63,259 bases of DNA from Treponema sp. (GTDB lineage: Bacteria > Spirochaetota > Spirochaetia > Treponematales > Breznakiellaceae): positions 1 through 63,259 of the forward strand of contig WRIV01000014.1 of assembly GCA_009782555.1 (NCBI GenBank), written 5' to 3'. The notes beneath the pieces were generated by a model. It was not told the origin of the DNA. It searched no databases and saw nothing but the letters and a program-made list of their open reading frames with translations. Below are positions 1 to 10,990 of this stretch, piece by piece (the stretch's first letter is position 1; each line of letters opens with the position of its first letter). Position numbers and translations under genes: made by a program.

Positions 1-174
1 CATTATCGATACGGTACGAATCTGTTCCTTGGAGAACTTGTCGGGCCGCTTAAAATCGTAAATCTTGATTTTTCGGGTATCGGCGGTGGGTCTAAAGACC
101 TCCGGTTCCGTATCCCCGGCATTAATGGCGGTTAAGAGCTGGTCTATTTCGTCCTGGGACAGAACCTCTGTCAA
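1..174 (-). CDS. fliM: Flagellar switch protein FliM, N-terminal part (cut by window edge)
   Basis: FliM is the C-ring switch component that receives phospho-CheY. Only the first 58 codons are in the window; the gene continues beyond position 1. Seen: reading from a TTG at 174-172, the protein begins TEVLSQDEIDQLLTAI, the conserved CheY-binding peptide of FliM, followed by a K/R-rich stretch (KIKIYDFKRPDKFS) typical of the family. The TTG start directly follows the fliL stop codon (TAA at 177-175), so translation is probably coupled. Order fliL-fliM is the usual one in spirochaete and other flagellar operons. No ATG is available in this region, which supports TTG as the start. Confidence 0.9.
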   Translation of the reverse strand, partial: MTEVLSQDEIDQLLTAINAGDTEPEVFRPTADTRKIKIYDFKRPDKFSKEQIRTVSIM

Positions 175-726
175 TTACAACTCCATTACATCCAGTTTAT
201 TAAACAAAACTCCCCGGACTTTTGCGGTATCCAGGTACCGGTTATTAAGGATTTCCCGTATTTCCTGTTTAAGTTTTTCCTCGTTTTCAGGGACAAGTTC
301 AGAAAAATATTTGCTGGCAAAGTAATTCCTGGTAAAATCCCGAAGTTGGTTTACCCGTCCGGTAAGTTCTGTCTGGGCAGCGTTGTTATTCAGATCATAT
401 TCAATGAGCATATCCACCACCACCGTATGGGTCTGATCCCTGGTCCGGGTATTAAATTGACCAATAAGGGAAAAGGTGGCGTACTGGGGCCTGATGCCAA
501 TATATTCGGAGGTAGGATCCATTACTGTTTGGGTTTCACCCCGGCCGCTGAGAATTTTATAGGTTATTACCGCTACAGTAACGATAAAAATAAGGGCTCC
601 CAAACCTATGGCAACGAATTTAAGCAAATTCGGCAATAAGCCGCCGAGTCCTCCGCCTTTTTTTGAACCGGTATCTACGCCAGATACATCATCACCGCCA
701 AGATCCAGGCCATCATCATCACCCAT
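175..726 (-). CDS. fliL: Flagellar basal body-associated protein FliL
   Basis: FliL sits around the stator at the basal body and supports motor torque. Seen: 183 residues when started at the ATG at 726; a short acidic/glycine-rich cytoplasmic N-terminus (GDDDGLDLGGDD), one transmembrane helix at about residues 28-55, and a periplasmic domain ending LFNKLDVMEL. A run of G lies about 7 nt before the 726 ATG as ribosome binding site, so I prefer it to the in-frame TTG at 741. It abuts fliM downstream. Upstream lies a divergent pyridoxal kinase gene, so motA/motB, which precede fliL in many spirochaetes, are not adjacent here. Confidence 0.9.
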   Translation of the reverse strand: MGDDDGLDLGGDDVSGVDTGSKKGGGLGGLLPNLLKFVAIGLGALIFIVTVAVITYKILSGRGETQTVMDPTSEYIGIRPQYATFSLIGQFNTRTRDQTHTVVVDMLIEYDLNNNAAQTELTGRVNQLRDFTRNYFASKYFSELVPENEEKLKQEIREILNNRYLDTAKVRGVLFNKLDVMEL

Positions 727-784
727 TCTGGTACCCCCCAAATCCCAGAAGTTTTTTCATGGAGATCAAGAAAAAACCTCTTGA

Positions 785-813
785 ATTATACACAATATTA
801 ACAATTTGCACAA
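785..813 (-). promoter_or_regulatory. Candidate sigma-70-type promoter of fliL-fliM
   Basis: On the minus strand a TTGTGC (813-808) and a TATAAT (790-785) are separated by 17 nt, about 60 nt upstream of the fliL ATG. A second element, ACCGATAA (834-827), resembles the -10 box of sigma-28 flagellar promoters, but no matching -35 box is seen 15 nt upstream. The rest of the 727-909 gap holds nothing else I can support. Confidence 0.5.
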
Positions 814-909
814 GCAGTTTGTACTATTATCGGTCCAATTTGAGGCAAAATGTAGATTGTTACCTTGATTAAACCTTTTTTCTCCGGTATTCTGGACAAA
901 GAGGATAAG

Positions 910-1812
910 GTGCCGGTTCTTTCCATTCAATCTCATGTAGTTTACGGCCATGCAGGAAACAGCGCAGCGGTTTTTCCCCTTCAGCGCGTGGGCAGAGAGG
1001 TTTGGGCGATCAATACGGTTGAATTTTCGAACCATACCGGATACAAGGCCTGGCGGGGAGAAGCCTTGAGTCCCTCTTTGGTGGAAGAACTGGTTCTGGG
1101 CCTGGAAGAACGGGATGTCCTTAAGCACTGCGAAGCAGTTCTTTCCGGTTATCTGGGGGACCCCGCCACAGGCCGGGCAATTATCGCTGCTGTAAAGAAA
1201 GTCCGCTCCCATGCGCCGGGAGCCCTCTATTGCTGCGATCCGGTTATGGGAGATGTGGGCCGGGGTTTTTATGTTAAGCCCGAAATTCCTGGCATTTTTA
1301 AGAACGAAGTTATCCCCTTGGCGGATATTGCAACTCCCAATCAATTTGAACTTTTTGCCCTTACGGGAATGGAACCAGGTGAAACAGCCGCCCTTGAAGA
1401 TGTTTTGGAAGCGGTGGAACGGCTTCACGGCGCAGGCCCCCGGATCATCCTTGTTACCAGCCTGAAAATTCGTGAAATGGAAAAAGAAGCGGCGGGCGGC
1501 CCGGAAATCGGCATGCTCGTCTCCGACGGAAAAGATGTGTACCGGATAAACACTCCGGAACTGCGCTTTGAAACTCTTGCCTCCATGGCGGGTTCAGGGG
1601 ATCTGGCCGCATCGGTTTTCCTCTCCCGGTATCTTGAAACCGCTGACATCAAGACCGCCCTGGAACTAAGCGCCGCATCGGTTTATGGAATCATGGAATT
1701 AACCCACCGGGCGGGGAGCCGGGAATTACTCCTTATTGCCGCCCAGGAACAACTCGCCTCTCCGGCTGCCGCTTTCCGGGCGGTAAAAGTGCAGCACCTT
1801 GCAAAAGGATGA
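910..1812 (+). CDS. pdxY: Pyridoxal kinase (PdxY/PdxK type)
   Basis: Phosphorylates pyridoxal (and related vitamers) to the 5'-phosphate in the B6 salvage pathway; cytoplasmic. Seen: about 300 residues, beginning VPVLSIQSHVVYGHAGNSAA, the family hallmark, then FSNHTGY, the VLSGYLGD segment, CDPVMGD, and the anion-hole/catalytic motif GSGDLAAS near the C-terminus. I chose the GTG at 910 because GAGG lies 5 nt before it and the resulting N-terminus matches PdxY; an in-frame TTG at 865 would add 15 residues but has no ribosome binding site. It overlaps the next gene by 14 nt, so the two are probably co-transcribed. Confidence 0.88.
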   Translation: MPVLSIQSHVVYGHAGNSAAVFPLQRVGREVWAINTVEFSNHTGYKAWRGEALSPSLVEELVLGLEERDVLKHCEAVLSGYLGDPATGRAIIAAVKKVRSHAPGALYCCDPVMGDVGRGFYVKPEIPGIFKNEVIPLADIATPNQFELFALTGMEPGETAALEDVLEAVERLHGAGPRIILVTSLKIREMEKEAAGGPEIGMLVSDGKDVYRINTPELRFETLASMAGSGDLAASVFLSRYLETADIKTALELSAASVYGIMELTHRAGSRELLLIAAQEQLASPAAAFRAVKVQHLAKG

Positions 1813-2626
1813 TCTGTTCAGTAAGGCGCCCTACCGCCGTTTTGCTGAATTTATTTCTCCCGAGGCGGATCGTTTTACCCTGCTTTGTTCCGTTCTTAAT
1901 GAATGTTCTCTCCCTTGGCAAATACTGAAAATCGAAGGGAAGCGGCATATCGCCGTACCGGCCCTTCCGGTACAGGGTGCTTTATCGGGTATATTTACCG
2001 CCCACTACGACAGGACCCCCCAAAGTCCCGGCGCCAACGACAATGGAGCGGCGGTTTTTCAGCTGATAGAAACGGCGCACCGCATACTAAAATCCCCAAA
2101 CACAGGCGCCCCGGTACTGTTTATTTTTACCGACGGAGAGGAACTTTCTAGGGGCGAAAGCCTTCGTCATCAAGGTTCCTACGGCCTGGGGCTGTATCTG
2201 AAAAAAAACCGCCTGGGAAACAGTCCTGTCTTTAGTTTTGATGCATGCGGAACCGGAGATACCTTGATCATTTCCACCACGGCGGTAGAACTCTTGAAAA
2301 ATGAAAACGCCGCCGGTGCGGAGACGGCCCGGCAAAAAGTTCGGACCCTTCGCCGAAGGGCGCTGGAAGCGGCCCGGCAGGCCCGGTTGGAAAAGGTTCT
2401 GCTCCTTCCCACTCCTTTTTCAGAAGATGCCGGTTTTCTCCTGGCCGGCATGGCGGCCCAAACCATCACCGTCCTGCCCCAAAGCGAAACGACCCTGGTA
2501 CACCAGCGGCTTATCCCCGAAACATGGAAAAACCTGAACGGTCCCAGCGACAGCCTCCAAAAACTTACCCCGGAACATTGGAAAAAACTTTCCGCCTTTG
2601 CCGGCGTCCTGGCTGAGGAACATTAA
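1799..2626 (+). CDS. M28-family zinc aminopeptidase-like protein
   Basis: Predicted metallopeptidase of the M28 fold. Seen: 275 residues from a TTG start overlapping pdxY. Candidate metal ligands follow the M28 order: H69 in TAHYD, bridging D81 in GANDNGA, the DGEE pair (E114 general base, E115 ligand), and D148 in FSFDACG. The last family histidine is not clear: the usual HTPxD site reads NGPSDSLQKL here, with an alternative H235 upstream. No signal peptide, so it is probably cytosolic; the usual secreted M28 role is therefore not implied. Substrate unknown. It ends 24 bp before the end of convergent gdhA. Confidence 0.7.
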   Translation: MQKDDLFSKAPYRRFAEFISPEADRFTLLCSVLNECSLPWQILKIEGKRHIAVPALPVQGALSGIFTAHYDRTPQSPGANDNGAAVFQLIETAHRILKSPNTGAPVLFIFTDGEELSRGESLRHQGSYGLGLYLKKNRLGNSPVFSFDACGTGDTLIISTTAVELLKNENAAGAETARQKVRTLRRRALEAARQARLEKVLLLPTPFSEDAGFLLAGMAAQTITVLPQSETTLVHQRLIPETWKNLNGPSDSLQKLTPEHWKKLSAFAGVLAEEH

Positions 2627-2650
2627 CAAAGCGACTGGAGAAAAGGCAAA

Positions 2651-3985
<1,335 letters not shown>

Positions 3986-4009
3986 TCATTCCGCCTTGGT
4001 TTTGTGTAT

Positions 4010-4039
4010 AGTATATCAAAAAATGAATTTGGTAATCAA
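4010..4039 (-). promoter_or_regulatory. Promoter of gdhA
   Basis: Minus strand TTGATT (4039-4034), 18 nt spacer, TATACT (4015-4010), then about 28 nt to the gdhA ATG. The -35 box starts a few bases after the guaA stop codon. Confidence 0.7.
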
Positions 4040-4046
4040 CCCGGCT

Positions 4047-5570
4047 TTATTCCCATTCTACTGTGGCCGGGGGTTTTGATGTAATGTCGTAGACGACGCG
4101 GCTGACGGCGGGTATTTCCGAGACGATCCGCGATGATATGCGGTTTAACACCCTGTGAGGCAACGGTGCATATTCGCAAGTCATAAAATCGTCGGTCATT
4201 ATCGCCCGGATGGCGACAACCGGATCGCAGGTTCTGTTGTCCCCTTTGATTCCCACAGACAGGGTATTGGTCATTACGGCAAAATATTGATCCGGCCTAT
4301 TCTTTGTGCGATCCAATTCTTCGCGGAGAATAGCGTCGGCACTGCGCAAAACATCAAGCTTTTCCCTGGTAACTTCGCCCATAACACGGACGGCAAGTCC
4401 CGGTCCCGGAAAGGGCTGACGGTTTACCAAAAACGCCGGTAACCCCAGCTTTTTGCCGAGGACGCGGACCTCATCTTTAAAAAACCCCGACAGAGGTTCC
4501 ACCAGTCCGGTAAAACCAAGGTCTTTGGGAAGTCCCCCTACATTGTGATGGCTCTTGATCGCATTTCCGTACTTGCCGCCGGATTCGATAATATCAGGGT
4601 AGATCGTTCCCTGGGCCAAAAACGGGATATTTCCAAGCGTTGCTGCTTCTTCTTCAAAAACGCGGACAAATTCCCCGCCGATGAGTTTTCGCTTTGTTTC
4701 GGGTTCGGTGACACCCTTCAATTTGGCAAGAAACCTTTCTTGAGCGTTAACGCGGATAAAACGGAGCTGTCGTTTTGAAAACACCTCCTCAATTTCTTCA
4801 CCTTCATTCAACCGCATAAAACCATGATCAACAAAGATGCAGGTAAGTTGTCCCGGTACGGCCCTGGATAACAGGCTTGCGCATACCGAAGAATCAACCC
4901 CGCCGGAAAGGGCGAGGAGTACTTTTTTTTCTCCCACCTTTTGCTGTATTTCTCTGATTTGGGTAGCTATGTAATCGTTCAGCCTGTAATCACCCGCTGC
5001 ACCGCAAATGCCATACAAAAAGTTTTTTATTATCTCCCGTCCGCCGGATGTATGCTTTGTTTCCGGGTGGAACTGTACACCGTAAAGTTTTTGAACAGCA
5101 TTCTCGCAGGCGGCGGTACATACGGCGGTAGAGGCGGCGGCAAAAAAGCTTTCCGGCAGGCGGATTACAGCATCCCTGTGCCGCATCAATGCCATAAATG
5201 GTTTATTTATACCGTTAAATAATTTTGATGAAGCTTCCGCGGGGGTTACCATAACACGTCCGTATTCACCGTCTCCGCCGGGGGCGGCCTCGCCGCCCAG
5301 CATGTGGCACATGATCTGCATCCCGTAGCAGATACCGAGGATGGGTATGCCCAGATTGAACAGTTCAGGATCGCACCTGGGCGATTCGGGAAGGTATGCG
5401 CTGTCACCCCCCCCTGTCAGGATAATGCCAATAGGATTAAGTTTTTTGATTTCTCCAGCCGAAAGGTACCCCGGCTTTATTTCCGAATAAACGGACAACT
5501 CCCTGATGGTCCGGGCGATAAGTTCCTTATACTGACCGCCAAAATCAAGGACCAATACAAGTTCACTCAT
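4047..5570 (-). CDS. guaA: GMP synthase (glutamine-hydrolysing)
   Basis: Converts XMP to GMP using ATP and glutamine, the last step of guanylate synthesis; guaB for the preceding step lies in this window at 21.7 kb. Seen: 507 residues with an N-terminal class I amidotransferase domain (nucleophile C81 in GICYGMQ, H168 and E170 in VQFHPE), an ATP pyrophosphatase domain with P-loop SGGVDSS at 222-228, and the C-terminal dimerisation domain with KSHHNVGGLP and RQPFPGPGLAVR. Length is usual for GuaA. It is 23 bp downstream of fhs on the same strand. Confidence 0.97.
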   Translation of the reverse strand: MSELVLVLDFGGQYKELIARTIRELSVYSEIKPGYLSAGEIKKLNPIGIILTGGGDSAYLPESPRCDPELFNLGIPILGICYGMQIMCHMLGGEAAPGGDGEYGRVMVTPAEASSKLFNGINKPFMALMRHRDAVIRLPESFFAAASTAVCTAACENAVQKLYGVQFHPETKHTSGGREIIKNFLYGICGAAGDYRLNDYIATQIREIQQKVGEKKVLLALSGGVDSSVCASLLSRAVPGQLTCIFVDHGFMRLNEGEEIEEVFSKRQLRFIRVNAQERFLAKLKGVTEPETKRKLIGGEFVRVFEEEAATLGNIPFLAQGTIYPDIIESGGKYGNAIKSHHNVGGLPKDLGFTGLVEPLSGFFKDEVRVLGKKLGLPAFLVNRQPFPGPGLAVRVMGEVTREKLDVLRSADAILREELDRTKNRPDQYFAVMTNTLSVGIKGDNRTCDPVVAIRAIMTDDFMTCEYAPLPHRVLNRISSRIVSEIPAVSRVVYDITSKPPATVEWE

Positions 5571-5593
5571 TATCTTCTACCGTCCTGTTATTG

Positions 5594-7261
5594 TTAAAAG
5601 AGTCCGGATATTTTTCCATGATCATCGATGTCGATCATCTCTGCTGCAGATATCCTGGGCAGGCCGGGCATGGTTAGGATTTCACCTGTCATCGCCACGA
5701 TAAACCCGGCACCCGCTGAGAGGCGCAGGGCCCGGATGTTGATCACAAATCCCTCGGGAGCGCCCAGCAGCGCCGCATCATCTGAAAAACTGTACTGTGT
5801 CTTGGCCATACACACGGGAAGGGATCCAAATCCCAGAGCATCCAGCCGCTGCGCCTGTTTACTCGCCTCCAGAGTCAGGACCACATCGTCGGCACGGTAG
5901 ATCTTTGCTGCGATGGTTCTGATTTTTTCCAGAATGGGCAGGTTATCTTCGTAACAGAAACGAAAGTCATTTGGCTCTTCACAAAGCCGGATGACTTCCT
6001 GTGCAAGTGATTCTCCTCCCTTGCCGCCCTTTTCCCACACCTCTGAAAGCACGGCACTGATACCCTGTTCCCGGCATTTTGTTTTGATCAGTGCTAGCTC
6101 CGCCGCTGTATCATCGGGAAAACGGTTGATCGCCACCACGGCGGGTACATGGTAAATGTTTTTGATGTTGTCCACATGCCGCAGCAGATTGGGAAGTCCC
6201 CTTGTGAGAGCCTCCAGGTCTTCCATGTGGAGCGTCCGTTTGTCAGCGCCGCCATGAAGTTTGAGGGCCCGGGCGGTGGCTACCAGCACAACAGCGTTGG
6301 GGCGCAAACCGGCGACGCGGCATTTGATATCGAAAAATTTCTGTGCCCCCAGATCAGCGCCGAATCCGGCTTCGGTGATCGCATAGTCGCCTAAACGCAG
6401 CGCCATGCGGGTTGCCATCAGGGAATTGCATCCATGGGCGATGTTGGCAAATGGTCCGCCATGGATGAAGGCCGGAGTTCCCTCCAGGGTTTGAACCAAG
6501 TTGGGTTTGAAAGCGTCTTTGAGCAGTGCCGCAAGGGCGCCGTGGGCATTCAGGTCCGCCGCCCGGACGGGCTTGTTATCATAAGTGTAACCTACAACAA
6601 TACGGGCAAGCCGCTGTTTAAGGTCCCCAATATCCGCAGCCAGGCAAAGGATCGCCATGATCTCCGAAGCGGCGGTAACATCGAAACCATCCTCCCGGGG
6701 AACGCCGTCGGTTTCTTTGCCAAGACCGCTTACGATCCCGCGCAGCTGGCGATCGTTCATATCCATACAGCGCCTCCAGGTGATCCGTTTGGGATGAATC
6801 CCCAGGGCGTTCCCCTGATAAATGTGATTATCCAGAAGGGTGGCAAGGAGATTGTTTGCTGCGCCGATGGCGTGGAAATCGCCGGTAAAGTGGAGATTGA
6901 TGTCTTCCATTGGGATCACCTGCGCCATTCCGCCCCCCGCGGCGCCGCCCTTTACTCCAAAGACCGGTCCGAGCGAAGGTTCCCTCAGGGCAACGATTGC
7001 CTTTTTTCCAACAGAACATAATGCGTCCGCAAGCCCCACTGTCGTGGTGGTCTTGCCCTCCCCCGCCGCAGTGGGATTAATGGCACTTACAAGAACGAGT
7101 TTACCGTCGGGCCCCTTGTTTTGCAGGAGAAGATGATGATCCACCTTCGCCTTCGTCTTCCCGCACAGTTCAAGGTATTTTTCTTCTATGCCCGCTTTGC
7201 GGGCGATTTCTTCGATAGGCTTGATCGGTGCCTGCTGTGCTATCTGAATATCCTTTAGCAT
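5594..7261 (-). CDS. fhs: Formate-tetrahydrofolate ligase
   Basis: Makes 10-formyl-tetrahydrofolate from formate, ATP and THF; it feeds purine and other C1 needs and is the entry to the methyl branch of acetogenesis in acetogens. Seen: full length (555 residues), P-loop-like [11 protein letters not shown] near residue 65, and the conserved [19 protein letters not shown]. The start is 3 nt after the carB stop with a GGAG ahead of it inside the carB end, so it is in the carB operon. Whether the host uses it for acetogenesis cannot be told from this gene alone. Confidence 0.97.
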   Translation of the reverse strand: MLKDIQIAQQAPIKPIEEIARKAGIEEKYLELCGKTKAKVDHHLLLQNKGPDGKLVLVSAINPTAAGEGKTTTTVGLADALCSVGKKAIVALREPSLGPVFGVKGGAAGGGMAQVIPMEDINLHFTGDFHAIGAANNLLATLLDNHIYQGNALGIHPKRITWRRCMDMNDRQLRGIVSGLGKETDGVPREDGFDVTAASEIMAILCLAADIGDLKQRLARIVVGYTYDNKPVRAADLNAHGALAALLKDAFKPNLVQTLEGTPAFIHGGPFANIAHGCNSLMATRMALRLGDYAITEAGFGADLGAQKFFDIKCRVAGLRPNAVVLVATARALKLHGGADKRTLHMEDLEALTRGLPNLLRHVDNIKNIYHVPAVVAINRFPDDTAAELALIKTKCREQGISAVLSEVWEKGGKGGESLAQEVIRLCEEPNDFRFCYEDNLPILEKIRTIAAKIYRADDVVLTLEASKQAQRLDALGFGSLPVCMAKTQYSFSDDAALLGAPEGFVINIRALRLSAGAGFIVAMTGEILTMPGLPRISAAEMIDIDDHGKISGLF

Positions 7262-7264
7262 TTT

Positions 7265-10200
7265 CTACCGGTTCTCCTTCAGGTGATATTCCTGCAGGGA
7301 GTAGACTTTTTCACTTGGAATTTTTATCTTCTCGGCGATTCCTTTTACCGCTGCCAGTGCAGCAGTCAGGGTGGTTATGTAGGGGATATTACATTTGATA
7401 GCTGATTTTCTGATATACGAGTCGTCAACATTACTGCGTTTGCTGTCGCTGGGCGTGTTCACAATCACATCCAGATGATGATTTTTTATAGCGTCTTCAA
7501 TATTCGGGCGGCCTTCATGTATTTTATTGATAACCTCCGCTTTTATGCCTTTAGATGTCAGATACGCATGGGTTCCCCTGGTAGAAAAGATTTTAAAATT
7601 AAGACTCTGGAATTGTTTTGCTACCTCAATTGTTTCTTCTCTGTCCTTGTCAGCCACCGAAATCAGTACCGATCCGGAAAGAGGGAGAATAGTTTTACTG
7701 CCCTCAAATGCCTTGTAAAACGCAAGACCAAAGGAGTCCGATAAACCCAAAACCTCGCCGGTGGACCTCATCTCAGGTCCTAAAACCGGATCAACCTCGG
7801 GGAACATATTAAAGGGCAGCACTGCCTCTTTAACGCCGTAATACGGAATCACCGGCATACGCATCGCCGGCAGGTCAATCTTTTCTCCCGTATGCAGCGC
7901 CATGATCAGCCTAGTGGCAATATTGGCCATGTTAAAATTACATACCTTCGAAACAAGCGGAACCGTCCTTGAAGCTCGGGGGTTCGATTCCAGGACATAC
8001 ACCTTGCCCTGATGAATCGCGTATTGAATGTTCATCAGTCCCACAACGCCCAGTTCACCGGCGATTTTGCGGGTATAATCCTGGATCGTTTTGATCTGCT
8101 CTTCGGTTATATTGATTGTAGGAATCACACAGGCTGAATCTCCTGAATGAATCCCGGCATACTCTATATGCTCCATGACAGCCGGCACAAAGGTACTGCC
8201 GCCGTCTGCTAAAGCGTCCGCCTCACATTCAATTGCACTGTCCAGAAAACGGTCAATGAGTATCGGAGCTTCACTGCTGATATACTGGGCGTTAATTTGA
8301 ATATAATTTTTTAGCTGATCATTGTCGAACACGATTTCCATGGCCCGGCCGCCCAAAACATAGGAAGGCCTGACCATGACGGGGTAACCGATCCTATTCG
8401 CCGTGTTAACCGCTTCCTCATAATTGCATGCCATTCCCGATTCGGGCATGGGGATATTCATCTTGTCCATCATCTTTCTGAAAAGGTCCCTGTCCTCGGC
8501 AAGGGCAATTACTTCCGGGGTAGTTCCCAAAATCGGCACTTCCGCTTTTTTTAGTTCCATCGCGATATTGAGCGGCGTCTGTCCGCCAAACTGGACAATA
8601 ATACCCAGAGGCTTTTCGTGCTGACAGATCGATAAAACATCCTCAACGGTCAATGGCTCAAAATAGAGTTTATCCGAAGTATCATAATCGGTGGAAACCG
8701 TTTCAGGGTTGCAGTTTATCATGATCGTTTCAAAACCAAGTTCACGAAGCGCAAAAGCGGTGTGGACACAACAATAATCAAACTCAATACCCTGCCCTAT
8801 TCTGTTGGGCCCGCCTCCAAGGATGATAACCTTTTTGCGATTGCTTTCTTTCGCCTTGATACCCCGCTTTTCCCTCGATATCCGCAGTTCGCCGCCGATC
8901 CTGCCCAGGCCATTATAGGTTGAGTAAAAATACTCAGCATCGGCGCCGCTGACAGGAACACTGTCCCATTCTTCCTGTATGCCGGCAACTTTTCGGTGGA
9001 GCCTGATATATTCTTCCGGCACTTCAAGCAATGCAGAAAGGTATCTGTCCGCAAAGCCGTCTTTCTTCGCTTTCATTAAAAGTTCGCCGGGAAGAACGCG
9101 TTTTTTATACGAGAGAATTTCGTTTTCCAGTTCCACCAGTTCCTTCATCTGTTCCAGAAAATATTTTTTGATCCCGGTGATAGTAACAATTTCCTCAACG
9201 CTGATCCCTTTGCGCAGCGCTTCGTAAATGGCAAAGTATCGTTCGCTGTTGGGGACAGCTATCTTTTGGAGTAATTCCTCTGATCGAAGATTATTGAAAT
9301 TATTGGCAAATCCAAGGCCATATCTGCCGGTTTCCAGCGAGCGAATAGCTTTCTGGAAAGTCTCCTTAAAAGTCCGCCCAATACTCATCACTTCCCCGAC
9401 CGCTCTCATCTGGGTACCAAGTTTGTCTTCGATACCGCTGAACTTTTCAAAGGCCCACCGGGCAAACTTTAGTACAATGTAGTCTCCGTAGGGTGTATAT
9501 TTCTCCAGCGTGCCCCCTTTCCAGTAAGGAATTTCATCCAGGGTCAATCCTGCAGCTAAAAGGGAAGACACATAGGCAATGGGGAAACCCGTAGCCTTGG
9601 AAGCCAGCGCCGAAGATCGGGATGTCCTGGGGTTAATTTCGATAATAACGATTCTGTCCGAAACGGGATCATGGGCGAATTGTACATTAGTTCCGCCTAT
9701 AACCCCAATGGCCGATACAATGCTGAATGCAATTTTTCTTAGCCTTCCCTGTAGATCATCGCTGATGGTAAGCATAGGGGCCGCGCAAAATGAATCGCCC
9801 GTATGGACTCCCATGGGGTCAATATTTTCGATCATGCAAATCGCAATCATTTGATTTTTTGAGTCCCGGACAACTTCAACTTCCAGCTCTTCCCATCCCA
9901 GAACGCTTTCTTCAATTAAGACCTGCCCGATAAGCGAAGCCTGTATTCCCCGGCTGGCAACAACCTGTAGTTCCTCTTTATTGAACACTACACCGCCGCC
10001 GGTTCCTCCCATGGTATAGGCGGGCCTGACTACCACGGGATACCCAAGTCCGTCGGCAGCTTTCTCCGCCTGTTCAACCGACAGGGCCTCAAGGCTTTCA
10101 GGCATCTCTATACCGAGCATATTCATGGTTTTCTTAAACTCGATACGATCTTCTCCGCGCTCAATCGCCTCCAATTGAACGCCGATCACTTTGACATTGT

Positions 10201-10531
10201 ATTTGTCCAGCACGCCGGCTTTTTTTAGTTCAAGGCTTAAGTTTAGACCCGACTGTCCTCCCAAATTGGGCAGCAGCGCATCGGGCCTTTCCTTGGCGAT
10301 AATCCCGGTGAGACGGGTAACATTGAGAGGCTCAATGTAGGTAACATCGGCAACGACGGGATCCGTCATAATGGTGGCGGGGTTAGAATTAACCAGTATA
10401 ATTTTATATCCCAAACTTCGAAGGGCCTTGCATGCCTGGGTTCCTGAATAGTCAAATTCGCAGGCCTGACCGATGATGATGGGCCCCGACCCGATGATCA
10501 ATATTGTGTTGATATCTGTTCTTTTCGGCAT
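7265..10531 (-). CDS. carB: Carbamoyl-phosphate synthase large subunit
   Basis: Makes carbamoyl phosphate for pyrimidine and arginine synthesis. Seen: 1088 residues with the duplicated ATP-grasp architecture: half one with KTMNMLG, RPAYTMGGTGGG and ENIDPMGVHTGDS; half two with GGGPNRIGQGIEFDYCC, RPSYVLGGRAMEIV and SGDSACVIP; and a C-terminal MGS-like allosteric domain (ISVADKDREETIE onward). The small subunit carA is not in this window. pyrB, pyrI and pyrC are about 43 kb away. The start codon has no Shine-Dalgarno sequence and a promoter -10 box lies almost on it, suggesting a near-leaderless mRNA. Confidence 0.97.
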   Translation of the reverse strand: MPKRTDINTILIIGSGPIIIGQACEFDYSGTQACKALRSLGYKIILVNSNPATIMTDPVVADVTYIEPLNVTRLTGIIAKERPDALLPNLGGQSGLNLSLELKKAGVLDKYNVKVIGVQLEAIERGEDRIEFKKTMNMLGIEMPESLEALSVEQAEKAADGLGYPVVVRPAYTMGGTGGGVVFNKEELQVVASRGIQASLIGQVLIEESVLGWEELEVEVVRDSKNQMIAICMIENIDPMGVHTGDSFCAAPMLTISDDLQGRLRKIAFSIVSAIGVIGGTNVQFAHDPVSDRIVIIEINPRTSRSSALASKATGFPIAYVSSLLAAGLTLDEIPYWKGGTLEKYTPYGDYIVLKFARWAFEKFSGIEDKLGTQMRAVGEVMSIGRTFKETFQKAIRSLETGRYGLGFANNFNNLRSEELLQKIAVPNSERYFAIYEALRKGISVEEIVTITGIKKYFLEQMKELVELENEILSYKKRVLPGELLMKAKKDGFADRYLSALLEVPEEYIRLHRKVAGIQEEWDSVPVSGADAEYFYSTYNGLGRIGGELRISREKRGIKAKESNRKKVIILGGGPNRIGQGIEFDYCCVHTAFALRELGFETIMINCNPETVSTDYDTSDKLYFEPLTVEDVLSICQHEKPLGIIVQFGGQTPLNIAMELKKAEVPILGTTPEVIALAEDRDLFRKMMDKMNIPMPESGMACNYEEAVNTANRIGYPVMVRPSYVLGGRAMEIVFDNDQLKNYIQINAQYISSEAPILIDRFLDSAIECEADALADGGSTFVPAVMEHIEYAGIHSGDSACVIPTINITEEQIKTIQDYTRKIAGELGVVGLMNIQYAIHQGKVYVLESNPRASRTVPLVSKVCNFNMANIATRLIMALHTGEKIDLPAMRMPVIPYYGVKEAVLPFNMFPEVDPVLGPEMRSTGEVLGLSDSFGLAFYKAFEGSKTILPLSGSVLISVADKDREETIEVAKQFQSLNFKIFSTRGTHAYLTSKGIKAEVINKIHEGRPNIEDAIKNHHLDVIVNTPSDSKRSNVDDSYIRKSAIKCNIPYITTLTAALAAVKGIAEKIKIPSEKVYSLQEYHLKENR

Positions 10532-10540
10532 GGTTATATT

Positions 10541-10570
10541 TATTTACAATAAAAACCGGTGTATTGTCAA
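10541..10570 (-). promoter_or_regulatory. Promoter of carB (near-leaderless)
   Basis: Minus strand TTGACA (10570-10565), 18 nt spacer, TAAATA (10546-10541). The expected transcription start is only about 3 nt before the carB ATG at 10531. Confidence 0.55.
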
Positions 10571-10579
10571 TAAAGGTTC

Positions 10580-10990
10580 TTAGGATTTTTCCTTTGTCTT
10601 GAATGAAAGGATGTGAATGGTAACCCCAATGGCGATGGCAAGCAAAATCAGCCGTATCACCCACAGGAGAACTTCATTGGGAGCTATCTTGGGAACTACC
10701 CAAATTGCCGAAAACGAAATCGATCCCCACATCAATATGAGTGTCACAACCTTTGCTCTTACGGAGATGGATTTGTTAATCGTAAAATCCCGAACAATAC
10801 GCCCGAAATATTTATTCCGCATGACAGCGTTGTACATTCTTTCGGAACCCCGCATATACAGCCACGCCGTCAGCAGATAAAAGGGCGTGGTTGGGAGCAG
10901 CGGCACAAAGCGGCCCAATGTTCCCAGTATAAGCGTTATGGTACCTGCTATTATAAAAAGTATTTTGCGGACCCTATCTGAAATTTTCAT
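10580..10990 (-). CDS. YbaN-like inner-membrane protein (DUF454)
   Basis: Small integral membrane protein of unknown function. Seen: 136 residues from the ATG at 10990 (MKISDRVRKI), preceded by a GGGAAAGGG-type ribosome binding site. Hydrophobic helix at about 8-35 with the DUF454 hallmark GRFVPLLPTTPFYLLTAW, then SERMYNAVMRNKYFG and two C-terminal helices. An open frame extends upstream to 11134, but it would run through the neighbouring gene and looks non-coding there. It overlaps the upstream gene by 17 nt, so both are probably co-translated. Confidence 0.82.
   Translation of the reverse strand: MKISDRVRKILFIIAGTITLILGTLGRFVPLLPTTPFYLLTAWLYMRGSERMYNAVMRNKYFGRIVRDFTINKSISVRAKVVTLILMWGSISFSAIWVVPKIAPNEVLLWVIRLILLAIAIGVTIHILSFKTKEKS

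Noticed and set aside
766..1428. 220-residue minus-strand frame over the pyridoxal kinase gene
   Set aside because: Shadow of a well-supported coding sequence; no recognisable protein features.
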